Assembly (NCBI RefSeq): GCF_030253575.1
Contig: NC_080569.1
Span: 3,221,001-3,285,000 of the forward strand
Direction: 5' to 3'
DNA: 64,000 nucleotides
DNA from: Rhododendron vialii
Lineage: Eukaryota > Streptophyta > Magnoliopsida > Ericales > Ericaceae
The position numbers and the translations under genes were made by a program. This document shows positions 53,730 to 64,000 of the stretch, one piece after another (positions within the stretch are counted from its first letter, which is position 1; every line of letters starts with the position of its first letter). The notes beneath the pieces were generated by a model. It worked only from the letters and a program-made list of their open reading frames with translations. It was not told where the DNA came from and did not search any database.

Positions 53730-54432
53730 AAAAACGCAATTTTAAAACACAATTTCGGATGCAATACTGGCATTTGAAAGACGTTCGACGCATGTGATCT
53801 CTAGTACATCGACTCCAAAGTACAATTGGGTCGGGATTTTTGTCCGAAAATTGTATTTCTAGGATTTTTTGCCTCCATGAGGGATAGAACTACGGAACTA
53901 TTTATTGAGTATGATTTCGTTTGGCTAAATAAGTTAATTGGCTTATTTTTTTGTCTTTATTTAAAAAATTCATATTTGTTAGTTTTTGGTCTATTTTTTT
54001 AAAGATTATTGCATCGTCATGACAAGAGGAATCTAAAAAGTAAAAAATTATAATCAAAACCTATTTTTTTTGAATAAAGACAAAAATAAGCCAATAAGTT
54101 AATTTTTTAGTTTTTATTCAAAAAAAATTGAATTTCAACCATAATTTTTTACTTTTTAGATTCTTCTTGTCATGATGCGATAATCTTCAAAAAATTAACG
54201 AAAAATTAATAAATATAAAAAAATTGAATAAAGACGAAAAATAAGTCATTCAGCTTATTTAGCCAAACGGAGCATTTGTAAAAATACAATTTTAGAGCAC
54301 AATCTCAAATACAATTGCATTTAAAGGCATTTTCTTTGCACATGATCTCTCGTACATCGAACGTCACCAAAACGCAATTGTGTTTGGAGTTTTTACCCAA
54401 AAAATGTGTTTCTACGATTTTTTTGCCTACAT
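53730..54432. repeat. Direct repeats flanking a foldback MITE
   Basis: 53730-53878 and 54280-54432 are diverged direct copies (CAATTTTAxAxCACAAT, CATGATCTCTxGTACATCGA, TTTTTGCCTxCAT). Between them 53918-54269 is a MITE with ends CGTTTGGCTAAATAAG and CTTATTTAGCCAAACG and largely self-complementary inside. Confidence 0.65.
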
Positions 54433-55256
54433 AATCGATGGAAGTGTGGAAAGAACTCAAAGAAGGTGATGAGTGATGATGTGTTGGATGATGGAGTAAA
54501 TTCTTTCCAATAGCCAGCGAATCAACGCCACGTGACAGCTCAGGATTGTCGAATCGCATATTTCGGATATCTTGAGGATTAATTACACTGGATTTCCCTT
54601 CTTTCGAGAAAAAACGAAATTACACTGGTTTCCCTGAGATTTCTGATAATTTCAGGTGGCCTGTTAAGAAAAGAGACAAGGAAATGGAGAAGGAGAGGTT
54701 TGTTTCAGGGGTTAGGAGGCAAATGATTGGTTGAGAAATGGTGTTTGTTTTCAGAATATATAATCTCTGTTCTAAAATGTTGATTCATCTTTTCTTTTTG
54801 GGATGTGCCAAATTTTTTGACCATTTTAGTTTGTCATAAAACAATTTAAGCTATTTCCTTGTTTGTCATTCATATCTATATTCGAATTCAAACAAAAAGT
54901 GGAGGCAAAAAATAGATTAGAGTTTAAAAGATAATAACTACATTTTCAAAATGGGGGTAATTTTTTAAACTCATCTATTTGAAAGAGTGAAGATTTTTGT
55001 CCTTAAAAATTTGAATTTTCCAAAAGGGATTAACATTTGGGGATGGAGGGAGTAATAAGCAGAAACATAGAATTTGATTATGTTTTCAAGGGTAAGTTCA
55101 AAACAAGACGTTTTAAGACAATTTGAATATGTTTTTAAGGGTAAGTTCGAAACAAGACGTTTAAGACTGGCAGAAGTCATATTCCTAATAGGTGGCCGAT
55201 GACAGCTTAACAATAATGGGATTTTGGCTTTCAAAACAAATAATCTTGATTATCAA

Positions 55257-55530
55257 GGGTGGTAGCCCAGTTGGCACGGGTGATGGGGCTTAAGTGCCTT
55301 TCCCTCCTTGTGCACTCGGGTTCGAGCTCTTCCAGTTACAAAAAACATATATGAGCTGGAGGGTCGCGTGGAGGGCCCTGTACCAGCTGTGCGCCTAAGT
55401 GATGCTATGGTGACAGTCTGTCCTCTCGGACAGTAGTTATGGTTTGAACCGGATATTCCACAGCGGGTCAGAAGCCCCTATGGTCACGCCCAATGGGGGT
55501 TGCTATGCTGGTCGCCCCCTCCTATCCTTT
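55257..55530 (+). mobile_element. tRNA-derived SINE with 11-bp target duplication
   Basis: Box A TAGCCCAGTTGG matches the tRNA consensus exactly and box B is GGGTTCGAGCTC. The 3' end is a short T-run. TTGATTATCAA flanks both sides (55246-55256 and 55531-55541). The T-tail and 3' half recall Au/TS-type plant SINEs. Confidence 0.78.
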
Positions 55531-55994
55531 TTGATTATCAAAAAAAGAAACAAGTAATCTTGAAAATAAGTTAGGACAAAAAGGGCGTCCGGAAGTTGGG
55601 AAAATTAGTATAAGTGCAAATATGTTTGGGGAAATTCTCCAATTACAAGAAAACTCAGGGAAGGTCCAGTAGTTAACCCAGATCTATGTGTCTGAATCAT
55701 GTGCTGCAAGCCAACAATGGAATGACACGTGTATCTCTGACCAGACACTAAATTTGACTTCTACTGAATTATTTGGGATCTCACTCCTGGTGTCGCCTTC
55801 ACTAGGTAATGATTGCAGGCTCCTTTTTTTAAAATTGTTCTTTGATCTAGGAGTATTTTTTTTATTACTCTTTGATCCATGCCGGCGCATATTTTGGCCA
55901 TTTGGTCCATTTGTTTTGCATTCCTCTAAACATGTCAACCTACAGTTTTCTACTTCAATTTTCCGTCAATACAACCAGTACAGTACAATATATA

Positions 55995-56362
55995 TGGGTT
56001 GGGCTCCCAACCAGTTAGCTAATGTCCAGTTTTGTCCTGGGTGAGGATAAATACAACTCAACCACATTGGGATCAATGGCTAGATATAGGACCAACAAAA
56101 CTCACACACAAACTTTTGTTTTCCTCGAACGCTGGTCAATTGTGAGGGGAGTAAAATCTCCAACCAACCGGAGTAACTCTTGGGGCTGTGTTAAACTCTG
56201 TGTAGGCGAGATTGGGAATAGGGGGGTGCACTAGTGTAGGCGGGAGGAAAATAGAAGTTTGTCCTATATCTAGCCATTGATCTCAATGTGGTTGAGTTGT
56301 ATTGATTCTCACCATATACTTAACAAAACTGGACATTAGCTTACTGGATGGAAGACCAACCC
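55995..56362. mobile_element. Foldback element with 12-bp flanking direct repeat
   Basis: The arms of about 100 bp are inverted copies: AGCTAATGTCCAGTTTTGT, TACAACTCAACCACATTG and GATCAATGGCTAGATATAGG on the left reappear as complements on the right. GTACAATATATA occurs at 55983-55994 and 56363-56374. Mutator-type is likely from the duplication length. Confidence 0.72.
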
Positions 56363-57101
56363 GTACAATATATACATGAACCATGGAAAAAGTGAAGAGC
56401 GGAAAATATTGTGGGAACATAAATTGCAACGTGAACACAACGTAAAAATATTGAAAAATTATTTAATGCGCCTGAGGCAACGCCATGTAGTGTCTCAGGC
56501 CTCTTCTTAACCATACATTTTTGTGGACACCGAGACTAAGTGAGAGAACCCCACACCAATGTTTGGTGGGAAGAGGCTTGGGGCACTGAATAGTCTCTCT
56601 AAAATATGGGGTAAATTTCAAGAAGTTGAATGGGCGATTGTACCCCTCAAAAAGGGAGGGTACAACCCTACAGAGTCAGGATGGGTTGCTATTGAATTGG
56701 GTTCCCTCCAATGGAGCTAGGGTGAGGGAAGGAAGAGGGAGGAGGGGAATGGGCGACTGTACCCCTCAACAAGGTCACATCCTGGGCACATGACCATTTT
56801 CCATCCCAAAAAAAGGGCATCCAACTAAGTGTTGGCATTGAAACCAATTAAAAAATGCAAGTATATGTTTGTCCAAATTAAAACGTGAAGGACCAAAGAG
56901 AATTTTCGCTTAAAGTCAAAGGAATATAACAAAAAAATTCCCTTCTTTCCTTTTTTGGGCAGCTACCAAGTACTCCATGTAGAACTAATTCCAGCCTTGT
57001 CGAATATGACAATTGAATTCAATAACCAATTTTACAAGAAATCATGTTTAGCAAAACTGCAAATAGCAGCGTATCACTTCTAATACTATCCGCGCGGATT
57101 G

Positions 57102-58759
57102 TTACATATCGTGGAAGAACTTGAAAGTTTTGACATCGTCGACGATGAACCTCACCGCACCAACGCAGCCCAACACCGCAACAACAGAGAACCAAGTAGC
57201 AATTGCGAGATTAAGGATCATCAGCGAATACCGAATCTTCGTGTCTCTGGGGGCTTTTCCGGCTTTCATGTATGCTAAAACAGGGAAGACAAAGTCCAGT
57301 GGAGTAAAACCAATAGCTCCGCAGATAGCAACAAAATCCCCGAAGAAAGGCATGGCTGCAGCGATAAGAGTTATAAGAGCCATGTAGATTGAAGTGAATA
57401 GGAGACGGATAATATGGTTCCGAAGAGGCAAACTGCTGGTTGTTTTGTTTGACAGCATTCTTTCCTCAAAGTATGCATATGTTGGCCTGCAATATATCTG
57501 ATGACAGAATGGAAATGTACCGGTTAGTTTTTCTTTGTGTTGACAGGATTCAAGAGTTAAAAGATGCATCATATTTACGCGATACCAAAGTTTATAGCCT
57601 TTGAAAAAGCTTGAAGTTTTGATTGGGAGAAAAAAGTGGTGAGGGGAAAGCTATATACCTGAAAGCATCCTGATATCTGAATAACGGCAAATAGATTAGC
57701 CATAACGGTTGTCCACTCGGGAGTAGTAAGTGAAGCCACAATGTAAGGCTGGACAGCGTTTCCAAATGCCCAGTAGCCACAAAAAGCTAATTGCCAGTAA
57801 GTCATAACAATAATGCCATAAGCTGTCGATACACCTTTGTACATGTTCTTCTTTGCAGGTTCCCTCATCGTACTCTACTAAGACATCACCCGAAAAACAG
57901 TCCACTTGATTGTCACAATTCATGTAATTTCAAGCGTTTGCATTCATAAGCTTTATAAAGTGCTATGTCAATGAACACCAAAACAATTTTGTCAAGATAT
58001 GAGATACGATGCAAATTGAGTTCTAAAAAATTGCATTTAGAGAATGCGGGAATTTACCTGTATTTCTGGAAGCATAGCATCTCCAAATGAAAAGGCTATT
58101 ATCCCAAGGGCATTGAATGCTGTAAACATCTTCAATGAGGAGCTTCCTTGCAAACTGTAGCTAACTGATTCTCTATCAATCTTCTTACCTACAACACGAT
58201 AGACATTCTTTCTCTGTGCAGTCCGAAAGACATCAAGGATGTGTTTGGATAAAATATTTGTGGAGGAATTTATGAAGGGAAATGGAAAGAAAACCAAAAC
58301 TTTAGCCTCTTCATATTCTTATCGTTTTCTATCTTTACAGATCTTTCCACAAATCCGTAATGCAAACACAACCCAAAGGAGCACACAGCGAAAACTTTAC
58401 CAAGCTTACCATTGTATATGGTGACACCAATGGCTGTACCCGCGAAGCCAATGGTACTTAGAGTGCAAAGTGCATTTACCCATCTCAAAGAATGGATGTT
58501 TGGGAGCTGAGAGAGAAAAAGTTCCAAGATCCCGAAAAGAATAATGAAATGCTGCAGTGTTAAGGTACCATCACTGTGATAGTATTTGTATACTGCCTGC
58601 AAAATTATTGAAATAAAAGTGAACACATAGAACAGCTACTGGTCCCGTTCATTGGAATCGTAATGGTTGAAGAAGTCTGGTCTCGTCAAATACACTAACC
58701 TTAAGGCCAGTTCCTGCAGCAATCTGAATGGCAATGTTATTACCCAAGGAAGCCACCTG
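57102..58759 (-). CDS. GAT1-like amino acid/GABA transporter, C-terminal part (5 exons, 5' end missing)
   Basis: Member of the amino acid/auxin permease (AAAP) family, closest by recall to plasma-membrane GABA transporter 1 (Arabidopsis GAT1, At1g08230). Exons: 58756(or 58759)-58700, 58596-58410, 58188-58058, 57874-57659, 57497-57102; 328 residues in frame to a TAA. Recognisable blocks are SLGNNIAIQIAAG, LSQLPNIHSLRWVNA, FNALGIIAFSFGDAMLPEIQ, GYWAFGNAVQPYI, AVIQISGCFQIYCRPTYAYFEE and GAIGFTPLDFVFPVLAY, ending KFFHDM, with about eight hydrophobic membrane segments. The family is normally about 450 residues, so about 120 N-terminal residues are absent. Nothing coding for them was found between 58760 and the copia LTR at 59346. 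They may lie beyond the copia insertion and the window end, or be lost. The first acceptor is a CAGCAG tandem site. Confidence 0.88.
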
Positions 58760-59345
58760 CTGAAAAAATGCAATAGACCAATAACCCCCAGATCCTTCAA
58801 AGTCAGAAAGGACAATTGCAGTCAACCCAAAAGCACATGTAAAACAGAAGCCGGTTCATTTCACTTGACACTAAATTCTAAGAGCAGCTAGAAAAGCAGT
58901 AAGATTTGGAGAATGTAGACTCAAAAGTTCTTAGCCTTTAAGCGGATCCTTTCAGCTTAAGTGGTCTAAATTTTAAAGTTTAAAGCATTCAGCTTCAAGA
59001 ACTAGGTGTGAAGTGCGATTCATCAATATCCAGGGTATTAACAAATCGAACAACAAGAAAATGTTAATCATAGCAACTGACTGTCTGAGTAACTACTGGA
59101 GTACACATGAAAGTTATAGCCGGCACATGAGTTCATATTAATCACTGACTATGTCAACAAGGGGACCATCTCCCTGTCAAACCCCGGGGGCGCAGTAGTA
59201 GGCACTGTCAGCCAGAGGGTCCTCAGGAAGCTTTGGTCTGGGTTCGACTCTCACATACCCATGTGCTATCAATTCATATGTTGGGCCTGAGGCTTTCCCC
59301 TGGCTTTGATAGGGCTTCCATTAGTGATTAGTCCCCCGAATTAGT
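58760..59345. other. Intron or 5' flank of the GAT1-like gene
   Basis: No exon was found. 59175-59340 contains GGTTCGACTCTCAC, similar to a tRNA box B, within sequence that looks like a SINE fragment adjoining the copia LTR. Weak call. Confidence 0.35.
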
Positions 59346-60047
59346 TGTTGGAAAAATGGAATTTTAACCAAAGAGAATTTGGTGGGACCCACACCGCGCG
59401 AGGTGGACCTAAATTCCATTGAGAGATGAATGAGAAATTGTCTCTCAAAGTGGGTTTTGGACCGACAACAGTGCACGGTTGAATGGTCAAAGCTGGGTTG
59501 ATTACCCAGAGTTATTACCCATGATTGTGTATTCAATGTCGAGAATAATAACTGTATCAGTTTTATTTCAGAATTGAATTGCGGAATCAATTCCCCTATT
59601 GATTATTGGCTCCTCCATAAATATTCGTATTCATTGTCGTATTGATGGTAGAGGCTCCTCCTTCAGCTATATAAAGGGACCTCTATCTTTGGTTTCAACA
59701 CACCGAAAACAATCCAAAGCATTCTTCTGCAATACGATTATTCTTTTCGAGAGAGAGAGTACAGACACAAGTTGGTTCGACGGGCAGTCTACGGCGGTGC
59801 TCCGGCGGCTGAGTGGTAACCGAGTCAACCCTGGGAGACGAACACCGACACAACCTCCAGCACCGGTGAGGCGGCGAATTTGTCTTAAGGGCACCGTTGT
59901 ACAAAACGGGTCTCGGTTTGGAATTGTCAAAACTCTTTTTACAGTTTATGTTTACATTTCATATTCTGTAATTTTGCGATTCATGTTTATGTTGTAATTT
60001 TCAGAAATAGTAAAATTGTTAATTGTTTTCCGCACTATTTTCCTACA
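59346..60047 (+). repeat. 5' LTR of the copia element
   Basis: 702 bp, starting TGTTGGAAAA and ending TTTTCCTACA (imperfect 10-bp inverted ends, TG/CA). A TATA box lies at 59668, followed by a GA-rich stretch. No match to the usual initiator-Met primer site (TGGTATCAGAGC) follows the end. The boundaries are inferred from one LTR only. Confidence 0.65.
59668..59675 (+). promoter_or_regulatory. TATA box of the copia LTR
   Basis: TATATAAA followed after about 30 bp by a CA-rich initiator-like stretch (TTTCAACACACCG), placing transcription start near 59700. Confidence 0.6.
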
Positions 60048-61638
60048 ATCTTAAGACAAATTTTTCTCTTTTGGAAAAATAGTGTTTCCTGTCGAAACAG
60101 TTTACAAACCTTTTCCGGGAATTGTTAACAAGGTTCACGCATCCATTTTAAAATCGGTTTTCTGTGTTATCAGATTGGTTTTCGGTCAGTTTCTTTCTTT
60201 AAAACACTGTTGAGAATTTGGAGACCGTGACCAAATTTTTTTTTATTTTATTATAAAGTCAGAGCATTCTAGTTAGCATCAATTTTTAGAAACTGTTCTG
60301 ATTAGCATGTTCATTGGCTAAAATCTTTTGGTATTTGCTAGTGGGTTATGAGCAGTAAGCTGTTTTTTTTTGATAATTGGCATGCAGTAAAGTAGTTTTC
60401 TACCTGTCTAGAATTTGAAACTGCCTCTGAGTTGGTTATTTTCCCATCTCTACTGGATTAATTAGCATCTCGGTTTCGATATTTATGTTAATCTCAGATG
60501 AGTATCGTGGTTTTGCATGATCAGAAATTTGAGTATTGAATTTACTGATTTGCATTGCTTGATTGTGTTTTTTGGTTTTTAAAAGAATTAGTGCTCACGG
60601 ATTTTGAACAGTTTCGTTATAGTAGAGTTTTGTTCTATTGGTTTGACTTTTCAAAGTATATATATTCTTGAATTGGTCTTTCCTTGAAATAACTTCAGTA
60701 ACATCTTTGGAAAATTATTGTTTGCTTCTGTATCACATGCTTGTACTACACAGTTGTGACCCGCCATATGTGTTCATAGTTTTTGAATTACTCTTTTGTC
60801 CTCTACTGATCAGTACATGGTTTTGATATTCTGAACTTTTTGGCTCTGTTGTGTCATAATCATTTTGCTTCTGGATTGTGCTTCGAAAACGGTTGTTGTT
60901 TTTGGATAAGCATAATAGTGTTAGAACTGGCATGCAGTAGACAAATTTTCCCCTATTCCTAACGCTTTTGTAAGGGTGTTTTAAAAAGTTTTTATTTCCG
61001 CCAGTGAAAAGGTGATACTAGTTCTCCACTGTTTAGTGAAATTTGGTTTTGAATTTTTACATTGAATAGTCAGTTACGGGTAAAAAGGAAAAACTGTTAC
61101 AGTTTTATTTGGGTTATAAAAAGCTAATTGTTATAAACTTGATTACTCAGTTATATTTGTTTGACTTTTCAACCTTGATAGTTTTGTAACAGTAGTAAAG
61201 GGTTTTTTGAGTAAAGGCAAATTACAGCTTTATTGTGCTTTGAATACGTGGATGGGAAAATTTTGATTTTCCTAATACTTTGTGGATCAATAATAGTTTC
61301 TGTCAGTTACTTTTAGGGGCTTCAGTGCATATTTATTTGACCTTTTGACTTTATTAGTTCATTTCTTATATTTGACTGTGGACTAATATTTTGTTCCTCC
61401 AGAACCGCAAGGTATTTCAAAATTTTGACGCTACTGTTTTGTAAAACAGTGATCAATTGTTTCTAATTTATTTGTTGCTCTCGGCTTTGGCAGAGAACTT
61501 TTATATACACTTGTAGTACGATTCTATTTTCATTTTCAGTCTAGAAAGTACCAAGAGCATTGGTTATTTGTGATATTTTTTCTGTTAGAGATTAAGTTCT
61601 TGGCACTAATTTGTGTTTGATCTTAAATTTCAGAAAAG

Positions 61639-64000
61639 ATGTCAACTGAAACTGGAAATGGAAGTGGCAGCGGGAACCCCAATGGCAACAATGGGCAACC
61701 TCCCGTGACTTTGGCTCAGAATCCTCCAATCCCAACGGCAGTGCGTGCGGTTCCTGTGAACCACGGGGAGAAACCCGAGAAATTCACTGGTGTGGATTTC
61801 AAGAGGTGGCAGCAAAAGATGCTGTTTTACCTCACGACTCTGAGCCTTGTGAGGTTTTTGAGTGAGGATGCACCTGTCGTTGCTGAAGATGAGCAAGACA
61901 TGCAAGTCCTGAGGGACCAAATCACTTGGACAGAGAACGACTACTTGTGCAAGAACTATGTTCTGAATTGCTTGCACGATGCACTTTACAGCGTGTACTG
62001 TGTAAAGAAGTCGGCTAGGGAACTGTGGGCGTCCTTAGACAGAAAGTACAAAACCGAGGATGCCGGATCAAAGAAATTTGTCGTCGGCCGGTTTTTGGAC
62101 TACAAAATGGTGGACTCGAAAACTGTGATCAGTCAAGTCCAAGAACTCCAAGTGATCTTGCACGAAATTGCTACCGAAGGGATGCTGCTGTGTGAGCCTT
62201 TCCAAGTGGCATGCATGATAGAAAAGCTGCCCCCTGGTTGGAAAGACTTCAAGTTGTACTTGAAGCACAAGCGAAAAGCTATGACGATGGAGGATCTTAT
62301 TGTTAGGCTCCGCATTGAGGAGGACAATAAGATGGCTGAAAGGAGGGTAGGGAGCACCTACGCCGCCAAGGCTAATGTTGTGGAACATGGTCAATCTTCA
62401 GGAACGAAGAAGCATCAGTCTGGAAAGCAGTCTGGGAAACAGTCTGACAAGCAGAAAGGCAAAGATGTCAAGCTGGGACCTAAAGGAGGCGTTGCCAAGA
62501 AAAAGTTTCAGTTTCAAGGCAAGTGCTTCAATTGTGACAAGGTTGGGCACCGTGCTTCAGAGTGCACCAAGCCTCCGAACCCAAGGGCGCGCGCGCATTT
62601 GGCAGAACTGGAGGATGGCTCTGATGTCAACCTGTCAGCAGTGGTCTCTGAGGTGAACTTGGTGGGGTCAAACCCTCAAGAGTGGTGGGTTGATACTGGA
62701 GCTACCCGCCACATTTGCTGTGATAAGAAGCTGTTTACCTCCTTCGAGCCGGTTACAAACGGCGAGAAGCTGTTCATGGGGAACTCTGCAACCTCTGAAG
62801 TGGAGGGTCAAGGCAAGGTGATCTTGAAGATGACATCTGGCAAGGAGTTGACTCTCAACAATGTCCTGTTCGTGCCGGACATTCGCAAGAACCTGGTGTC
62901 CGGTTCTCTGCTGAGCAAGCATGGCTTCCGCATGGTGTTTGAAGCGGACAGGGTGACTGTCACCAAAGCTGGGGTATATGTGGGAAAGGGCTATATGACT
63001 GGTGGTCTATTTAAGCTCAATGTAATGACTGTAATTCCACGTATTAATAAAATGAAATCCCCAGTTGCTTACTTGCTTGAGTCTTCCAATTTGTGGCATG
63101 GTAGACTAGGTCATGTTAATTATGATGCTTTGCGAAGGTTAATTAACTTAGACCACATTCCAGCTTTCCAAATTGATAAAAAACACAAGTGTGAGACTTG
63201 TGTTGAAGCCAAATTGACCAGGTCTTCCTTTCAAGCGGTTGAAAGAAGCACTGAGCCATTGGATTTAGTTCACACTGATGTGTGTGATCTAAAGTATGTC
63301 CAAACGCGAACTGGTAAAAAGTATTTTATTACTTTCATCGATGATAGCACCAGATATGGCTATGTATACTTGCTTAATAGCAAGGATGAAGCGTTGGACA
63401 AATTCATTCTTTATAAGAATGAAGTTGAGAATCAACTTAGCAAAAAGATTAAGGTGGTGAGAAGTGACCGAGGTGGTGAGTATGAATCACCGTTTGGAGA
63501 ATTTTGTGCACAACACGGAATTATCTACCAAACCACTGCACCTTATTCCCCTCAGCAAAACGGAATTGCTGAACGGAAAAATCGTACCTTGAAAGAGATG
63601 ATGAATGCTATGTTGATAAGTTCTGGGTTGCCACGGAACTTGTGGGGGGATGCTATCCTCTCCGCAAATTATATACTTAACAAGGTACCTCGCAAGAAAG
63701 TCAATAAGACTCCTTACGAGATGTGGAAAGGCAGGAAGCCTACCTACAGTTACCTTCGAATGTGGGGGTGTCTCGCAAAGGTAGCTGTACCTCCACCTAA
63801 AAAGGAGAAGATAGGGCCAAGGACTGTTGATTGTGTGTTTATTGGTTACGCACATAACAGTACTGCCTATCGGTTTCTTGTGTATGAATCTGAGATACTG
63901 GATATTCACAAGAACACTATCATGGAATCTAGGAATGTGACGTTCTTCGAACACATATTTCCTTATAGATCCATAAAAGAGTCAAGTTCCGTGAAACGGA
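61639..64000 (+). CDS. Copia gag-pol polyprotein, N-terminal 787 codons (gag, protease, integrase)
   Basis: Structural and enzymatic polyprotein of a copia retrotransposon, open without a stop from ATG 61639 to the window end. The gag part (about 1-290) includes [12 protein letters not shown] and [12 protein letters not shown], typical of UBN2/Retrotran_gag families, then a Lys/Gln-rich linker. A CCHC zinc knuckle lies at 296-309 ([14 protein letters not shown]). The aspartic protease has its DTG at 352-354 ([11 protein letters not shown]). The GAG pre-integrase block is [17 protein letters not shown]. The integrase core has Asp547 (HTDVCD), Asp610 (RSDRGGEY) and Glu645 ([10 protein letters not shown]), the complete DDE triad with the last two 35 positions apart. 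Reverse transcriptase and RNase H would follow beyond 64000. The catalytic residues are intact, so the element may be functional; transcription is unknown. Confidence 0.96.
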   Translation, partial: MSTETGNGSGSGNPNGNNGQPPVTLAQNPPIPTAVRAVPVNHGEKPEKFTGVDFKRWQQKMLFYLTTLSLVRFLSEDAPVVAEDEQDMQVLRDQITWTENDYLCKNYVLNCLHDALYSVYCVKKSARELWASLDRKYKTEDAGSKKFVVGRFLDYKMVDSKTVISQVQELQVILHEIATEGMLLCEPFQVACMIEKLPPGWKDFKLYLKHKRKAMTMEDLIVRLRIEEDNKMAERRVGSTYAAKANVVEHGQSSGTKKHQSGKQSGKQSDKQKGKDVKLGPKGGVAKKKFQFQGKCFNCDKVGHRASECTKPPNPRARAHLAELEDGSDVNLSAVVSEVNLVGSNPQEWWVDTGATRHICCDKKLFTSFEPVTNGEKLFMGNSATSEVEGQGKVILKMTSGKELTLNNVLFVPDIRKNLVSGSLLSKHGFRMVFEADRVTVTKAGVYVGKGYMTGGLFKLNVMTVIPRINKMKSPVAYLLESSNLWHGRLGHVNYDALRRLINLDHIPAFQIDKKHKCETCVEAKLTRSSFQAVERSTEPLDLVHTDVCDLKYVQTRTGKKYFITFIDDSTRYGYVYLLNSKDEALDKFILYKNEVENQLSKKIKVVRSDRGGEYESPFGEFCAQHGIIYQTTAPYSPQQNGIAERKNRTLKEMMNAMLISSGLPRNLWGDAILSANYILNKVPRKKVNKTPYEMWKGRKPTYSYLRMWGCLAKVAVPPPKKEKIGPRTVDCVFIGYAHNSTAYRFLVYESEILDIHKNTIMESRNVTFFEHIFPYRSIKESSSVKR

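Larger units (their letters stand above)
53477..57101. other. Intergenic between GAUT and the GAT1-like gene, transposon-rich
   Basis: The GAUT promoter and leader occupy the left end. I found no gene. It holds a pair of about 150-bp direct repeats around a foldback MITE (53730-54432), a SINE (55257-55530) and a foldback element with a 12-bp flanking repeat (55995-56362). The stretch 56.4-57.1 kb shows nothing conserved. Confidence 0.5.
59346..64000 (+). mobile_element. Ty1/copia LTR retrotransposon, 5' part (runs off the window)
   Basis: The element comprises a 5' LTR (59346-60047), a 1.6-kb leader without genes (60048-61638) and an open gag-protease-integrase frame from 61639 to the end. 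Order (integrase before the unseen reverse transcriptase) and the LTR ends TGTTGGAAAA and TTTTCCTACA identify copia. Nothing disrupts the visible coding frame, so it is young or recently active. The 3' half and 3' LTR are outside, so age by LTR divergence and target duplication cannot be read here. Confidence 0.92.

Noticed and set aside
55257-55330. A tRNA gene suggested by good box A and box B
   Set aside because: No acceptor-stem pairing or anticodon arm was found; the 11-bp target duplication and T-tail show it is a SINE.
61642-63954. Several minus-strand frames under the copia region
   Set aside because: Shadows of the long plus-strand gag-pol frame, which has all family motifs.

Overview
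This window is nuclear DNA from a flowering plant, most likely a woody eudicot. The evidence is intron-rich genes with plant-specific products (plastid tryptophan synthase alpha, Aux/IAA, GAUT pectin glycosyltransferase, plant-type A20/AN1 protein), AT-rich introns, and long gene-poor stretches filled with LTR retrotransposons, SINEs and MITEs. I cannot name the species. No bacterial operon, CRISPR array, rRNA or convincing free-standing tRNA gene was seen.

Layout. (1) 0.5-6.4 kb, minus strand: nine-exon plastid tryptophan synthase alpha chain. (2) 6.4-17.1 kb: no gene recognised; decayed LTR-element pieces and a 4.07-kb solo LTR (11488-15557) flanked by a 5-bp duplication, with tandem-repeat arrays inside. 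(3) 17.2-20.5 kb, plus: six-exon mitochondrial TatB-like protein. (4) 22.4-22.8 kb, minus: intronless A20/AN1 stress-associated protein. (5) 24.6-29.3 kb, minus: ten-exon complex I 24-kDa subunit (NDUFV2). (6) 32.8-34.0 kb, minus: three-exon Aux/IAA repressor, followed upstream by a cluster of Tourist-like MITEs, one nested in another MITE. (7) 40.7-46.3 kb, minus: RNA polymerase III subunit RPC8 with a tandemly duplicated last exon and an expanded repeat in its coding sequence. (8) 48.4-53.5 kb, minus: nine-exon GAUT5/6-type galacturonosyltransferase. (9) 57.1-58.8 kb, minus: C-terminal five exons of a GAT1-like amino acid/GABA transporter. Its N-terminal exons are not in the window because (10) a Ty1/copia element (59346 to beyond the end, plus strand) with an intact gag-protease-integrase frame lies immediately upstream.

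The host genes are unrelated single-copy housekeeping or regulatory genes and do not form a pathway. From memory, RPC8 next to GAUT6 matches Arabidopsis At1g06790/At1g06780, and tryptophan synthase alpha near the 24-kDa complex I subunit matches the At4g02610/At4g02580 neighbourhood, so parts of the order may be conserved microsynteny. Exon boundaries below were placed by hand from GT/AG sites, reading-frame phase and family conservation; in every gene given as complete the coding length sums to whole codons.
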